DNA of 64,000 nt from Ancylostoma caninum (lineage: Eukaryota; Nematoda; Chromadorea; Rhabditida; Ancylostomatidae). The DNA is taken from contig JBAJFG010000034.1 in assembly GCA_037903475.1 (NCBI GenBank), positions 558,001-622,000 of the forward strand. The letters run 5' to 3'. The notes under the pieces were generated by a model. It saw nothing but the letters and a program-made list of their open reading frames with translations. It ran no database searches and had not been told where the DNA came from. Positions 22,829 to 34,200 of the stretch are shown here, piece by piece; position 1 is the stretch's first letter, and each line of letters begins with the position of its first letter. The position numbers were made by a program, and so were the translations under genes.

Positions 22829-23996
22829 ACATCGTCTAACCGTTGCTTCCGAAATCTGGACTGAAACTTCATTTTTTCCAACGTGATTGGGTAATTTATG
22901 GCAGTAAGTCTATTGTTTGTTTGTTTGAAGACCATATTCTTCCTCCTCAATTGTGGGGGAGTAGGTCTTTTTTCAAAGAGGCTTTTAGCTTCAAAAAATG
23001 TTTTAGCTTTTAGCTCCAAACCATTCCAGACCAAAAGACAGACCACCCGATCGTTAGAGAAAACAAATCGAAGAAACACTAGAAAGATCATGACAATATG
23101 TAGCAAACGACCGGCGAGAATTCAGTATTAAATCTATTATTTCAGAGAAATCCGATGAAAGTAGCATACACAGAACGTGACCCCCTCAACTTCCATTCAT
23201 TTCTTCAAAAGCTTGTGTACTAGTACCAGCCATAAAAAACATGTGATTTGGTTACACGTATCCATTGGATACGCAACCAGAAACGAACTAATTTGTTCAC
23301 AATCTGATTAAAAAACCGTTTTAAGAGGTCTTGAACATATTTGTTAATGAGTTCTCCACTTGGAAGCAAAAATTCACACGACAACGCTATTACCAAAGCA
23401 TGGGGAATGGAGACGTCACTGTAGTGAAGAAAAAATTGCTAATTGGATAAATGTTTTACTTCCTACCCTTTCTTCATTGATGGATAATCTGCGGCTGGAA
23501 CAGAAACGAATCACGGGTGAGGTTCGAGAGAGTTAATAAAGTTATTCACAGATTTAAAAAGAACTTCACATGGCTACAATGAGAAGCTTGATTTCTTTGC
23601 CTGATACTTAAATTTTTTTCCAAAGTATTCCGCCAGTAGTTGTTAGATCCCTGCAATAAATAATCCTAATGACTTGTTGGCATCCATTGTGACTAAAAGT
23701 ATGAGAGATGAGGACAAGGACACAAATGAAATAAAACTTTATTCAAATTAACAACATTTTTGGCGATTTTGGCAACACACATATATCCATGCCATCCTAA
23801 GCTGACAAATATCTCGTCAGCCAGGAATAGAAACCCAGGAATACTAGTTAGAATTTTTCTGATCATCGCTTTAAGCAACCAACCAAAGCTAATTTTCTTC
23901 ATTCATTTTATTCGGTCCATTTGATTACGTTCCCTGGATTAAAATTTCGGGCAAATTAAAGGCCTCCCAATTCAGAGCAACCTCATCGTGCCAAAA

Positions 23997-24159
23997 CTCT
24001 GAAAACTGTGCAGCACGAACGCAGCCCGAACGACGTAATGGTTCGGTTAGAAACGCTAGCAGCAACGGTTCCCAGTTGCTACCATCTTCCCCTTGATTGC
24101 TGCCGTCTTCCAGCAATTGCTGCCAAAGGGCCGACAGCTTGAGCAGCAATCAAGGGGAC
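23997..24159. mobile_element. One-armed copy of the 14692-14943 foldback family
   Basis: Carries the left arm (AACTGTGCAGCACGAACGCA, GTAATGGTTCGG, CAGCAACGGTT) and the loop (AGCAATTGCTG, GGGCCGACAGC), but unrelated DNA follows at 24160, so the second arm has been lost. Confidence 0.7.
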
Positions 24160-24572
24160 CAGAGAACGCTATTTAAGTTTTTATTACAGTTGAAGCAGGA
24201 GCAACTTCTATAGAATCTTGCTTCCAAGCATCGTAGACATACGGAAATTATCAGAAGCTGGGAACGTCACTAAAGCACCTTAGAAGGGCGAAATTTATGG
24301 CTGGCAGACCTACAGTGCATTCCAGAAATATAAGACCACCCACGAATTCGGCTACTCTGGTGGTCAGTCGGCTTGCGACTGACTGACTACATCTATGAAA
24401 GCATTTATGTTATAAACAGAGAAATTAGTGAAAAATGTAACAAAGAATAGATTTGTAAGGATTCATGAGATACGAAATTGGAAACTAAACTATTTCCCTG
24501 GGGCAGGAAAATTGAAACACTAAGCTCTTTCGCTCCCTTGAAGAGGACGCATCCTTAAAAAAATCAATAAGG

Positions 24573-24666
24573 GAAGAATGTAGTAATAACAGTAGTAATG
24601 AAGTAATAAATAGAAAAGAGAAGAATGTAGTAATAACAGTAGTAATGAAGTAATAAATAGAAAAGA
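24573..24666. repeat. 47-base tandem duplication
   Basis: Two perfect or near-perfect copies of a 47-base AT-rich unit beginning GAAGAATGTAGTAATAACAG. No coding role. Confidence 0.9.
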
Positions 24667-25261
24667 ATCGTCCAAAATGAACCTAATGCAGGACTGTGCA
24701 AGGAAAAAAACGGAGTGCAGCGACCTCGCTACCTTTATCGACCCCGTGTAGAGCAAATCAATTGATCTGTGATCAGTGATCAATAATCTTTGGAGAACAC
24801 TCTTAATTTTGCAATAAAACAATTTCATAGTGAATTTCGAAGTTTTTTTTCACTTATCGGGACAGTAAATGCCGGGACAGTAAATGCCGTAAAAGCTATC
24901 GATTGGTAGAGAAACAATAATTGTTCAATCAAACAGAAATCTCCAATGCACTTAGCTCTAAAACGTTTCCTAAAATAAACAGATACTGTACTTAAGAGGA
25001 TTCTAGTAAAATCATGTGATTTAATCGTTAGGTGTATCAATCGGGCGTTAATGCTGACAGTCGTGATCGATAAGATAGGTGACCGTCGGCAGGTTTCTTG
25101 TTCTCTCTCCCGTACTCCTCGCTAACCTCACCATTTCCATGTGAAACCCTTTTTACAGCAAGCAGAAACCTGTTAGACCATGTTTCTTCCATTTCATATC
25201 GCTCACTCTGCACAAATTCTCCTCTACAGTAATCCGCTCATAGCAGCTGTTTTTTTTTTAG

Positions 25262-25276
25262 ATCTACAACAAATCG
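25262..25276 (+). promoter_or_regulatory. Acceptor just upstream of the mocs-1 ATG, possible trans-splice site
   Basis: A T-run ending TTTTTTTTTAG lies 15 bases before the ATG at 25277. In nematodes such a position is typical for spliced-leader addition. It could instead be a cis-splice acceptor, because the 15 bases are open in the same frame. Confidence 0.45.
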
Positions 25277-28200
25277 ATGCCGTATCTTGATCATGCAGGA
25301 GCAGCTCTACCCTCGGAGCAACAGCTGCGAGAGGTGTACGAGTTAGCTCGTTCTATACCATTGGCTAATCCTCACTCACATCATTCTACAGCTACTACTA
25401 CTCATTTAATGGTGGAAAATGCACGTCTTCGGTTCGTTTTTATGAGAACCCTTAGAGAAAACCCTACTAGTAACTAATTTGTAATAAAGAACCGCTAAAC
25501 CAGACATCCTTATGTCGTTTGCTTTCTGACTACTCTAATTATATCAATTTCGTTGAAAGATGAGTGCTCGTCTGAAACCAACTGCATTGTGTTTTAGTGC
25601 AATTGCGTACATAGGGAGTTTTGTACATAGAAATATTTCGCTATTTCATGGTTTTGGAACACTTTGACGTCACAAGTGAAGAGTACGCTGTTGTTTTTAC
25701 TGCAAACGCCACACATGCTCTGCAGTTGGTGGCGGATTGTTTCATTTTTGGAGAGAAGTCCTCGTCCGCTCTGAGGATCGGTTCAGTTACCCAAGGTGCA
25801 GGTGAGGCTACATGGTGTTTATAATTATTAATCATACAAAATCATGTCCCGGTAGAATCCAAATTTGCCGGGATTTCCTTTCCCGAAATTCCCAGCGTCG
25901 TTGCACTACACAATTATGGACTCTCAATATTTTTGCTCTTTGCTACTACACTGCTATAGTTGTGCAGTGAACCTTGTTTTTGTTCCTCCTTTCTTGCCAG
26001 ATTACATCAAAATTTGATGAACTACACGCACAAATGCGGACTAATCCTTGCGCTAATACTTAGATAACTCATTAATCATGAACGAAACTGGCCGCTGCTC
26101 AGATAATTCTTCGAGGCTTTGTTGTCATGGGAAAAGCTAGCTTTCAAATAGTGAAACGTCCTCATAGGGCTTAGCCAACGTACTTTTATCATGCATGAAG
26201 CTTCGCCCTAGATAACTATTTCAGTTTCTTATTTAATTTAAATGTGACCAATTTTCAATCCCATATGTCAAATTCTTTCTTTTACACAGATTTATTATTA
26301 AAACTATGTACACAGAGGTTGGAGAGAAAGACCTAAAAATAGTGCGACTAAAAAACCCTATCATTAGAGTGAACTTCGTTACAGATTGACGACAAAATCT
26401 TTGGCCAAGAATTTTTTAGCAATTACATACTTCTTGCGCTTTGACATGAAACCCACGACTTCGTATTCGCGTTGACTAACCAAATGTATCGAATACATGT
26501 GCGAAATTTCATTGTCTACAGCAGAGATGAGCGGAATTCCGGTTCCCGAAAGTCGGAAGTTCCTGAATTCTTGCCTCATGCGAGCTTCCGACTTCTAGAT
26601 TTCTGGAGTCGGCAGTCCTTGGGTCACGCCAACTCACACATGCTGTATTCACCGCTCCAAATTTCGCCAGATTTCGAACTTCTCCCAACTTCCGACTTCC
26701 GGTCCATGCAGTACTTCCACTCATCCGTGGTCTACAGCTCTATTTGAACCTTGCATCATCTGCAAAAATGAAACGACGCAGAGATGGAAATGGCCGCAAA
26801 TACATAGAGTCTCGATGACATCTTTCCCAAGAACTTCCTCTCATTGGCTCTCCAAATCACCAATTTTCTGCATAACATTCAAGAGGGCAGAGGCTTTCTA
26901 TCCTATGGAGACCCTTTTGTAAACCTGTTTTTTTTTTTTCACCAAAGATGTGTCACCACCACTTTTTTTTTTCACCGAAGATGTGTCACCACCACTTTTT
27001 CTCAGTAGAATTCACACCAGAAAAGGCAAAAGTGGGTAGTGCGAAATCCGGGGAGGTATTTTGTTCCTAAGGCTTAAGCACATCTGACAGAAATAAGGTG
27101 GGCTTTTTACAAAACTTTTCTATCAGGTTTCAAAAGAAAAAGCAGCAGAAGGTTGGTCCAGACCCCCCAGTTCCTGATTTCACTAAACCATCATGTTTGC
27201 TTAATAATTAGCGTGCTCTCTGAAACAGAGACCTCTGGATCTCTGAAGTGTAGTCCTGGAAACATAGAAGTTGAGCTAACTTTTGCTGAGAGACCAGCTT
27301 CCTTGCTGTAAATCTAACGAGGAAATCAGGTCATTAATGCTCGACCAACTTGCGGCCCTCGTGCGTTACAGTCGCGGACGGTTCTGTTGACTCTGCGGAA
27401 AAGCCAGGCGAAATATCCAAAATCCAAGAGTGGATTCTCAAAGCGCATGAATTCTTCATAGCCCAGTTAAATTTCCAGACTGCTAGCCCATGTGATCCCA
27501 GTCTTACAATTTGTTACATCTGGTCAAAGTTTTTGTTGTCACTGAGGCTCACAAGGTTCACTTGGTTAAGAAATCAGAAAAAGGGGCATTTCCTTTGCAC
27601 TGGTTTTCACTCTTGCAGTTACGTAGGTGTTTTCAAAGAATGGTGATCTTACGGGTTTTCTTCAATGCTTCGCAATGCTTTCTTTCAGGACCTACGTTCG
27701 CCTATATGAGAGACTCGCACAACTCAGTAGTCGGGATGAGAGAGATTGTTAAAGAGAGGGTAAGAGAAGGGTTTTTAATGGTTCCCGGCATCTTATTATA
27801 TATTTCTTCAAATATCGAGCAAATGTCAGTGCATTTATGAAAGGCGAAGCCCAAGAAGCACTGATTACGCATATTACCCCGGACCTGGATGTATTAGGTT
27901 GTCGCGAAAGTTTCCCGCTAGTCACTTTCGTGCATTGCCAATTTTCTGGGGTTGTTCCGGAACTTTTTATACAAAACATGTATAAAAATCAGTCAGTCGT
28001 CTACCTTTACTACCATTCCGTTGCTGTTATGGCCGAAAAAATCATCACTGACTACGAGCCTGTTCTGATGCTGCAGCTTTGCGAGCTCAGGAAACAGCAA
28101 CGAAAGCGATGCTGCAAAAAACATAAGTCGTACGACAGTTCTCTCCTCAACCTCTTAGTTTACGGTGAGGATTTGGTTCCGCATGTTAAAGTCAAGTTAT

Positions 28201-31200
28201 TTAGCAGTCGTTATTAGTATAGAATAGCACATTATTATACTTATATAAATCATATTAAGCAAATAATAAACTTAAAATAGAGTAAACAAATTAAATTAAA
28301 TAAAGACAGGTCTTCCTCGCCGTACTGACGAGTTCCCGGGAGGACCTAAGTTTTGAACCTATTTACCCGTATGTGGATAAGGGAACGAAATAGCATTTTC
28401 CTTTCTATGCAAAACCTTCACATCATATTAACAATTTATTAAAAGACGGCGGCTTGGACTTGACACAGACCACGATCCGGCTGGTAAGGTGAAGTGAATC
28501 ACGAGTGCCTCCTCGAGCTGATTGGAGGGAATTTATGACGCGATACCCGAGAGCTGGTAGAGCAACTCAAGGCTATCACATTACAATGGCTTTTTATCTA
28601 TATCTCTCCGGAGAGAAAAGAAAATATGGCGCATGAATTCATGATGGTCTGACGTTCCAGCAGCTCCAAGTACGGGTAGGCGCGCTTTAACATTTTAGTC
28701 TTTGACAGATATTTGCACTTGGTCCCTCGACTTGGTGTTGGTTACCAGTGATGAGAACTCAGCTCCTCATGTAAATCACACGAGGAAATATGGGTGGCTC
28801 GGAAGCCGGTGAGCACAGACTCCAACGCCAAAACGAGAACTACCTCATCAGAAGGCAATGCTCAATGGTTGGTGGGATTGGGAAAGGACCACCCATTGAA
28901 AGCTGCTGGCAGCAAACCTGTCTGTTAGCACAGGAGTTCTTGTCAATAATGGTGCCACATATATAGCGTAATTTTCAGTTGTATTAAAGAAGAAGAGTTA
29001 ATTCGAAAAGGAATGCTGAAATATATATGTATTACATGAGATCGCTCATGTGTACTACAATAAAACATGAAAGTGAAGGTGGTATAGGTAAAACGAGGAA
29101 CGTTCGACTGTAACACCCATAGGAGAGGAAAACATCTTCATGGTGGAAAATGGAAGAACAAAAAACAAAACAACAAAAAGAGGGGATTGACTGAGCATCC
29201 ATCTACATCTCCAGATAAGTGTCTATGACATTGTTAAATGACTTGAGTTTGGTAGGGAATGGTTTCCTGTTGTGTAGTCTTACATTCTCTGAACCAGCCC
29301 TGTTGGTAAAGAAATGTAGCCTGCAGTTGAGCCTGGCATAATGGAATATTTGACGGTGTTACCTCTTGTGAGAGAGGGTCTAGCTGAACAGAACATCTCA
29401 GGACTAATTTTGCAGAGTCCATTCATAACTTTATGAAATAGTATTAGGTCAAATTTGCGTCTTCTATATGCTAAGGAGTGAAGGCGGAATTTTATATTTC
29501 TTTCTTCATGACAGGGAATCCCATCATAAAGAAAGCCCAGTGTTCTAGTCATGAGTTTCCTAGTGAAGCTGTTTTGAACTCTCTCGAGCTTGGCAATCGT
29601 GCTAATTTTGTATGGATTGTAAACAGCACTACCATATTCTAAAATGGGGCGAGCAAATGTCTTATAAGCTCGCAGAAGAATTACAGTATTACGGGTGCTA
29701 AGTGCCCTGAAAAGATTAAACACTGGCGGGAAACTTTCGTGACAACCTAATGGTTTTTGAAAAAAGGCGCTTTTCCTGAATGTTTCAGCAACATTTCCTG
29801 TCAAATAATATAGAAACTCTTAGCACCTTTAATTATCATTGTGCGGGAGCTAGCCCTAGCTATGGAAAGCCCTCACGGTTCAATTAGACTTCTAATTCGC
29901 TGCTACTTCTGGGGACTTGTATATATAATCACTACAAGGTCACAATCCAGGTATCCTGAATCATTAACTCAAGTTCAGCGTTCCAGGTGAACAACATTTT
30001 GTGTCTTGACAACTTCGAGCATCAATTGCTGCTCCAAAACGGCGACCATCGAGGGCCAACTCACACAGAATATGGCCTCTTTGCCATGACAGCTATGAGC
30101 AATTTTTGTGGAAGGAAATATAACCTCAGTGCCGTGGAGGACCTGCAGCAAAGAGGTATTTTTGTCACCCTGTCCACCTACATTCAAGAATTCACTCGCT
30201 TTGATATCATTGCATTTATCAAGGCTGGTCGATCTGCCTGGACGCAGCTTCATTGGTGTCCTCGTCACCGCTCTCACTCGCTGAGGTTCGCCCTCATTTC
30301 GTCGCTATTTCCTTCTACAAGATGTTCGGTTATCCGACAGGGCTCGGCGCTCTTCTCATACGACGAGTTACTTCGTTTACCTCATCTACTTACAAACTGA
30401 TTGTTTCCATAAATCTACACAATTTCAGATGCTACGCATCGTCTGAAACCCAGAGCTTTTGCTGGAGGAACTGTGAGTCAAATGCTGATCGACGAGTTCC
30501 ATTCAGTGTTGAGGAATAAAATAGAAGAGAGGTTCGTTTTTTTCCTCTGGTTTCAATGAGTCAGCAGTAAAAAGTGCTATATGAGTGAAAAAGACGTGGT
30601 CTTGCATGCCTGTTATTGGTTAGAACATATTAGAACATACTACCCACTCTGGTTCTACTCTACTTCAATCTTACATCCGAAGTAGGGATAAAAAAAGGAA
30701 CTAATAACAGCCGTCGAAGATTTTTATTTGTAGAAATTGTGGTATATGTACTTATTACACCCAGCGAATCACACTAAGAAGGAGAGAAAATGCGGAAGGG
30801 GCGTGGTTTCACAGGCGTCTGATTGGCTAGGACTTCTGTTAGGCGGCGCCTTTTGTGCTTCTCTTACAAAATAGCTTACACTATTAGTTTTTTAACATGG
30901 TAATCTCACCCTGTTACGTTTCAACATAGTAAAAGTGTAGTAGCATGAGGTCGACACATCCTCTTGATACTATCTTGTTATGCAACAGAAACATGAGAAC
31001 TCTCTAAGTTTAGAGTGTAAGCGCATTCTAAATTTTTTGATTTTAGGCTTGAACATGGTACCTTGAATTATTACGCAATTTGCGCCCTGACGAAAGGATT
31101 TGCGGATCTCAACAGATACGGTTTGTTAGTTTAGCAATTTATGTTTGAAGCGTCGTCACTTGCTATTCTTGTCGTCAGTGCGGAAAAATTGCCATCAATA

Positions 31201-34200
31201 AATTTTTTTTTGCGTTTTATACTTTGCAACAACGAAACAGCAATAATGTGAAACCTACTTTCAAGTGACATCTGCGTTTATCTACCTTTTCACTGCAGTT
31301 CTTGTTTGCTTTAGTACTACTTACTTGAAATTCACTCATTTTATTTGTAGTATTCCAGATTTACTATACTAAAACAAGATTTTTTTCGTCTCTCGATGTA
31401 ATTAAGCAGAATTTTGTGGCCACAAAGAACCTGAATTCGAAGAAATACCGCTACTTTGAGGTTGTTTGACGAGTTGGATTCCACACTGATTGCGGATTCA
31501 TAAAGGATAGATTTATATACCGATTTGACTAACCAAAATATATAATACCAGGAGGTATCCAGGCAATCAACGAGAGCACGATGCGAATAGCGAAAGCAGC
31601 GTACGAGATCCTGAAGCAGAAAACACACTGGAATGGACGACCAGCCGTGAAGATCTATGGATGGCGTGACCTAGCTCAACAAGGGCCTATAGTAGCATTT
31701 AACTTACTTCGGGATGATGGCAGCTACACGGGTTACTCGGAGGTGAGCACCTATCTGACCTTCAAGGCTAACCCAAGGTTTGATGTTTTATTTTTATGAC
31801 CAAATCTCACTTTGTTAGGTGGAAAAGATGGCAGGACTTTTTGGAATAGATCTTCGAACGGGATGCTTCTGTAATTCTGGAGCGTGCCAAATCTATTTGG
31901 AAATTACTAACAGTCAACTTCTTCAGTACTATCAAGTAAGCTATCAGCTGAATGAATTCACTTAGAAGACTCCTAATGAGGAAAACTTCGAATTTTCAGG
32001 AAGGAAAGGAATGCGGAGACACTAAGGATGTGATAGATGGTAGGCCAACAGGAGCAGTTAGGATTTCGTTTGGAAGACAATCAACGATTGAGGTGAGGGC
32101 AGGATGACAAATCTTGTCCGTGCCTTATAGCTTTGTTGGATCCAGCGATTTTGTGGGATTTTGGGCGGCGCTAAAAAAATAATAGCCAATAACAGGCTTC
32201 CGGGACCGCCTCTCATCCCCGACAAAAGCTCCCCACCAGATCATTCTCAACCAAGTTAATTTTTCTTTTCGCTTCACCGGGTAGCAATATTTCCAGGATA
32301 TTCTTGTTCTGGAGCAGATGATTGATTACTGTTTTCTTGGAGCTCAACCGTCGATTGACATTAATCACCCATTGAAAATAGAACATTATTCAGCTGCAAT
32401 CTCTCGTCTCATGGTATATCCAGTTAAGAGTTGCCGAGGAATAGATTTAGACAGGTTAGTTTATGAACAACGGCTGATTTCCGGCTCAAATCGCTTTTCC
32501 AGAAAGATCTCTAGGAGCAGAATGCTTTACCCAATGAAACCAAATACCAGGCCTCCTAAATTAATGGAAATGCATTCAGGAGCCATTTAACAAAAACTGG
32601 TCTGCAATATGATCGTGTGTTTATGATTGAATGCTGCGGTACAACCCTCACGCAAAAAAGACATGAGAAAATGTGCAAGATTGCTACAAAGGTATGATTA
32701 CCAACAGCTAATTTTTGAAAAAAAAATCGAGCATAGAAATTTTAGAGTCTAGATGAGTATCTAGAACTTCTTTGATATCCATGAGCAATCAAGTTTTTAT
32801 ATTATTTTTATGTAAAGAAAATGGGAAAACATGAAGGATTAATTTTTTAACTCAATGGGAAAACATACTCCGTATTCTAGCTTTTCAGAAGCAGATAGTA
32901 GATCTCAGTATACTTACAATACTGCTCATGGGATCGCGAAAACCGACGGTCGCTCCGCGGAGTCACCGTCGCGCACCGTCGCTTCGCCATAACTTGCTCA
33001 GAACTGCCCCAATCAAAGCGTTTTGGTCACCAATCGATTTGTCTCGTCGAGATCTTTCGAATGACCTACCGAGGGGGTATGCTTTCTGCTTATTGGTTTT
33101 CGCCAAGTTATCGATATATTGATCGATGCCATGTAATGGATCGAATCTGTAGTAGCAGAAATACGCGCGATGAGTCGGAACTGAAGCTCGATTTCGATGA
33201 TTTTCTCTAAACAAGAGCAAAAACTTCCAAAATCACGCACGAAGGAGCAGAACTGGACAAACTCTACATGATTTCAAAGACATCCGATTTTCGACGAGGT
33301 TGCTGATGGAGCGCACCGTTTCACCGCAACTAGGTAACCTGAATGGGGAATGATTGTAGGTTGGAAATAACTCTTTATGCACTAGAAGTCCTGCAAGTGG
33401 CATTGCCGCTGGCCTGCTAATCTCGATGTTACTCTCGCTCAAAGTGAGAACTTTTGCTGTCCCCTGTGAAAACCTCGATGTTGAGGAAGCTACAGCTCCT
33501 CAATGGGATAAGCTACCGACCTATCTAAGGAAAGGTGATCAAGAACAATGAGTGCTCTTCCAGAAATTGTAGTTGCGATGGTTCCAGCCGTCCTCGCTTG
33601 TCACCTAGGACCGCGTTAATTTTGCTAGAAATTAAGGCGCATTTTTGTATCCGTCTCTAACAGCCCTGGAAGAGCGGTTGGACAATGGGAGCCTATGCAC
33701 TCTTGAAGAACTCGTAAGTGAGCACATTCTGTGTGAAAAGGACAAGTTTTCCAGAGATTCGATTTTCCAGCACTATGTATTAACTCATGCAAAGCTTCCC
33801 TTTGGAAGCGAGGGTCCCACAACGACGCGTTTGTGGTGGGTCCCAGGTTCAATGCCTACCCGCTGAATTCGTCTTGCAAAATGCTAGAAAAGATGAAAAA
33901 ACCCGTATGAGGGGTTTTTAAAGGCTGTTGCGGTTTTCTTCATTGACTTTCGCATGGCGCAGTGGCTAAGCGTCTTGCCTGGCGAGCAACAGGTGGAGGG
34001 TTTGATGCCCGAGTTTGGCAAGGTTTTGCAAAATGTTCCTTTATGAAGATTGATGTGCCGAACACTTTCATAACGGAACTCCGGACCCTTCTTCATTCAA
34101 AAAAAAACTATCCAAAACAGTCATCTATGGAACACAACGAGTTAGCATATCATGTATCGTTCTCATCCAGCGTTCGTCTTCTGCCTTCGATTATATTTCC

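Larger units (their letters stand above)
20853..25261. other. Intergenic DNA upstream of mocs-1
   Basis: Short frames such as that at 20960-21301 show no family signal and no splice framing. Apart from the repeats listed separately (22150-22287, 22763-22828, 23997-24159, 24573-24666) I see no gene. Confidence 0.45.

Noticed and set aside
24573..24666. Direct repeats considered as a CRISPR-like or satellite array
   Set aside because: Only two contiguous 47-base copies with no spacers.
32885..32930. Apparent exon after CTTTTCAG reading [11 protein letters not shown] at the left edge of the foldback
   Set aside because: Exon 12 joins in phase to the exon at 35825, which fills the same homologous position. 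The candidate has no donor and runs into the foldback element.
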